From the NCBI RefSeq assembly GCF_949987535.1, contig NC_080077.1, forward strand, positions 35,429,389-35,493,388: a DNA stretch of 64,000 bases, given 5' to 3'. Below, in pieces: positions 62,405 through 64,000 of the stretch (its first letter is position 1; every line of letters begins with the position of its first letter). The notes under the pieces are model-generated. The model was not told the DNA's origin. It worked only from the letters and a program-made list of their open reading frames with translations, and ran no database searches. The stretch comes from Balaenoptera acutorostrata. Lineage: Eukaryota; Chordata; Mammalia; Artiodactyla; Balaenopteridae. Both the position numbers and the translations under genes were made by a program.

Positions 62405-62738
62405 TTTTTTTTTTTTTTTTAAATTTTATTTATTTATTTATTTATTTATTTTTGTCTGTGCTGGGTCCTCGGTTCGTGCGAGGGCTTTCTCCAGCTGCGG
62501 CAAGTGGGGGCCACTCTTCATCGCGGTGCGGGGACCGCTCTTCATCGCGGTGCGCGGGCCTTTCACTATCGCGGCCCCTCCCGTTGCGGGGCACAGGCTC
62601 CAGACGCGCAGGCTCAGCAGCTGTGGCTCACGGGCCCAGCCGCTCCGTGGCATGTGGGATCCCCCCAGACCAGGGCTCGAACCCGTGTCTCCTGCATTAG
62701 CAGGCAGATTCTCAACCACTGCGCCACCAGGGAAGCCC
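62405..62738 (-). mobile_element. tRNA-derived SINE, copy 6
   Basis: Complete reverse-complement copy flanked by the 15-bp duplication tttccccctcttttt at 62390-62404 and 62739-62753. It has two 24-bp units (62506-62529, 62530-62553), as in copies 1 and 3. Long open frames through it on both strands are side effects of its composition. Confidence 0.95.
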
Positions 62739-62753
62739 TTTCCCCCTCTTTTT

Positions 62754-63086
62754 GAGTGGAAGTATCTACTGTAGTTCTCCTGATCCTGTCTCCCCATTGT
62801 ATGTTGGGTATGTGGGGGTCACATAGCTTGTTTACTTCATGATCTACAGATCAAGAAGAGGTACCCACGACTAACGTCAATTTCACCTGGGTCTGATTTA
62901 CATCATGTGATCCTGGATTTAAAGTGTGATCCTGATGGTGAAATGGGATGCAACTTTGAGGGTTTAGGGAGTTTTGTGAGTGTTTTTTGAAAGCAGGAGG
63001 ACTGTGCATCATCTTTGGCCAGAGGAATAACAGTGGTAGCTACTTTCCAAAGATGTCCCCTGTTGTGACTTTATTAAATAAACGTT
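62754..63086. other. THEMIS intron 4, nothing recognised
   Basis: No gene or nameable repeat. Confidence 0.5.
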
Positions 63087-63572
63087 TGTTAAATAGAGTC
63101 CCAGCTTGTTGGATGGTGAGCTGAGGTTCAACAAAAGATTGCAAGAGAATTAAGACTGAGAAATTTATTACTCGCAGGTCCTGGAGAAAGTACATGGCAA
63201 GCCTGGGGGGACCACATAACGAGGTCAAGGCAGGATGCAGCAGAGAGAGCTGGCAGGAACTGGGGCACATGCCTTTATTGGGGTCCCAGTGGGGTGCTTT
63301 GGGGTTTCTGATCTAATCCTGGACTGGCCAAACCAAAAAAGTGAAGTTTGGTAAGCTCCATGGGGGTCTTATCTGTGGGGTGCATAAGGGAAAGACCTAG
63401 GAGGCAAAGGAGACTTTATCACAAGGGCCTTTGGGGAAGTCATATCAGGAACTTAACATTTGCTTGGGACTCTGCAGGCTGTCATCTAGGACACGTGCTT
63501 ACATGAAGGCCTGATGTTAGTTTAAGCCCCTCACAGGCTGCTTGGCCAAACAAAATGGAGGCCAAGACAACA
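63087..63572 (-). repeat. Candidate solo LTR of an endogenous retrovirus
   Basis: On the - strand the segment starts tgttgtcttggcctccattt and ends ctctatttaaca, giving TGTT...AACA ends. It holds AATAAA signals (complements at 63274-63279 and 63164-63169) in positions typical of an LTR's R/U5 part. No retroviral genes adjoin it and I see no clear target-site duplication. The family is not identified. Confidence 0.5.
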
Positions 63573-63594
63573 ATACCATGGAGTCGTTTAGCTA

Positions 63595-64000
63595 TACTCA
63601 TAACCTCCCCCAATGAACCACACATCCTGGTCTTCAAGTCTCTCTGTAGTCCTCTATCACACTGGATCTGCACTAGCCTTGTGATTTGCTTTAACCAACT
63701 AAATGTAGTACAGGTGTCATTGAGCCAGTTCCTGGTCTAAGCCTGAAGAAGTCTTCGGAGGTTCTGCCTTGCTTTTTAGGAGAGCCCTGAGCTGCCAGGT
63801 ACAAAAATTGGCTCTCTTGTTGAAGAGCCCATTGGGATGCTCAATCGTCATAACATCCCAGCAGAGCCCAGCATTCTCCACCAAAGTGTCAGACACACAG
63901 TGTGCCACCTTGGATGCTGTAGACCCAGAGAACATCCCATAGAGCTGAGCTTAGTTGATTCACAGAATGGTGAAGATAATAAAATGGGGTTGTTTTAAAC
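63595..64000. repeat. Old MaLR-type LTR, partial, running off the window end
   Basis: gcactagccttgtgatttgc, ttaaccaactaaatgtagta, gtgtcattgagccagttcct and taagcctgaagaagtcttcg follow the order of a common mammalian LTR. It continues beyond 64000. Confidence 0.45.

Noticed and set aside
62184..62774. 196-codon open frame on the + strand
   Set aside because: Most of it is the GC-rich body of SINE copy 6 read backwards. Similar frames occur in every SINE copy here, so it is not a gene.
63087..63572. Possible intact endogenous retrovirus
   Set aside because: Only an LTR-like segment is seen. No gag, pol or env reading frames or primer-binding site adjoin it.
34712..64000. Remaining THEMIS C-terminal exon(s)
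   Set aside because: I looked for a short exon continuing after the AAG|gtaagg donor with the expected His/Asp-rich start and found none. They probably lie beyond the window, as the human intron is very long. A spliced alignment would settle it.

Overview
This is mammalian nuclear DNA: two spliced exons of one gene sit in long, AT-rich, repeat-filled introns. Six copies of a tRNA-derived SINE start with the motif gggcttccctggtggcgcag and end in an AAATAAATAA tail. This is the CHR/Bov-tA-related family of cetartiodactyls, and the particular body sequence (ccgcggagcagctgggcccg and similar) points to a whale or dolphin. That placement is from memory and was not searched.

The only protein-coding gene I can support is THEMIS, the T-cell-lineage CABIT-domain adaptor, on the + strand. 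Exon 3 (6153-6611) and the large exon 4 (33663-34711) have clean splice sites, matching phases and no internal stops. The start (about the first 84 residues) and the C-terminal tail (about the last 55) are not recognised here and should lie outside the window. So 1-6152 is the end of intron 2, 6612-33662 is intron 3 (27 kb), and 34712-64000 is part of intron 4.

Intron 3 holds two young L1 elements, both antisense to THEMIS. L1-A (15563-19561) is internally deleted, has an inverted 5' end, and carries a SINE in its tail. L1-B is a full-length L1 (25920-31785). Its insertion as a whole spans 24995-31785, flanked by a 15-bp target-site duplication, and includes about 925 bp of non-L1 sequence beyond the L1 3' end. 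That extra sequence has two successive poly-A tails and looks like a serial 3' transduction. The inner part resembles the last intron, terminal exon and poly-A site of another gene.

Intron 4 holds an older L1 (L1-C, 55915-59535) interrupted by an older SINE, several ancient L1, MIR and LTR fragments, and microsatellites. It also has a 321-bp inverted repeat pair (48022-48344 and 53579-53899) that is about 99% identical. This is far closer than other old L1 fragments in the window are to each other, and suggests a recent inverted copy or gene conversion.

No functional RNA genes, CRISPR arrays or bacterial-type systems are present. The most unusual structures are the L1-B serial transduction and the near-identical inverted repeat.
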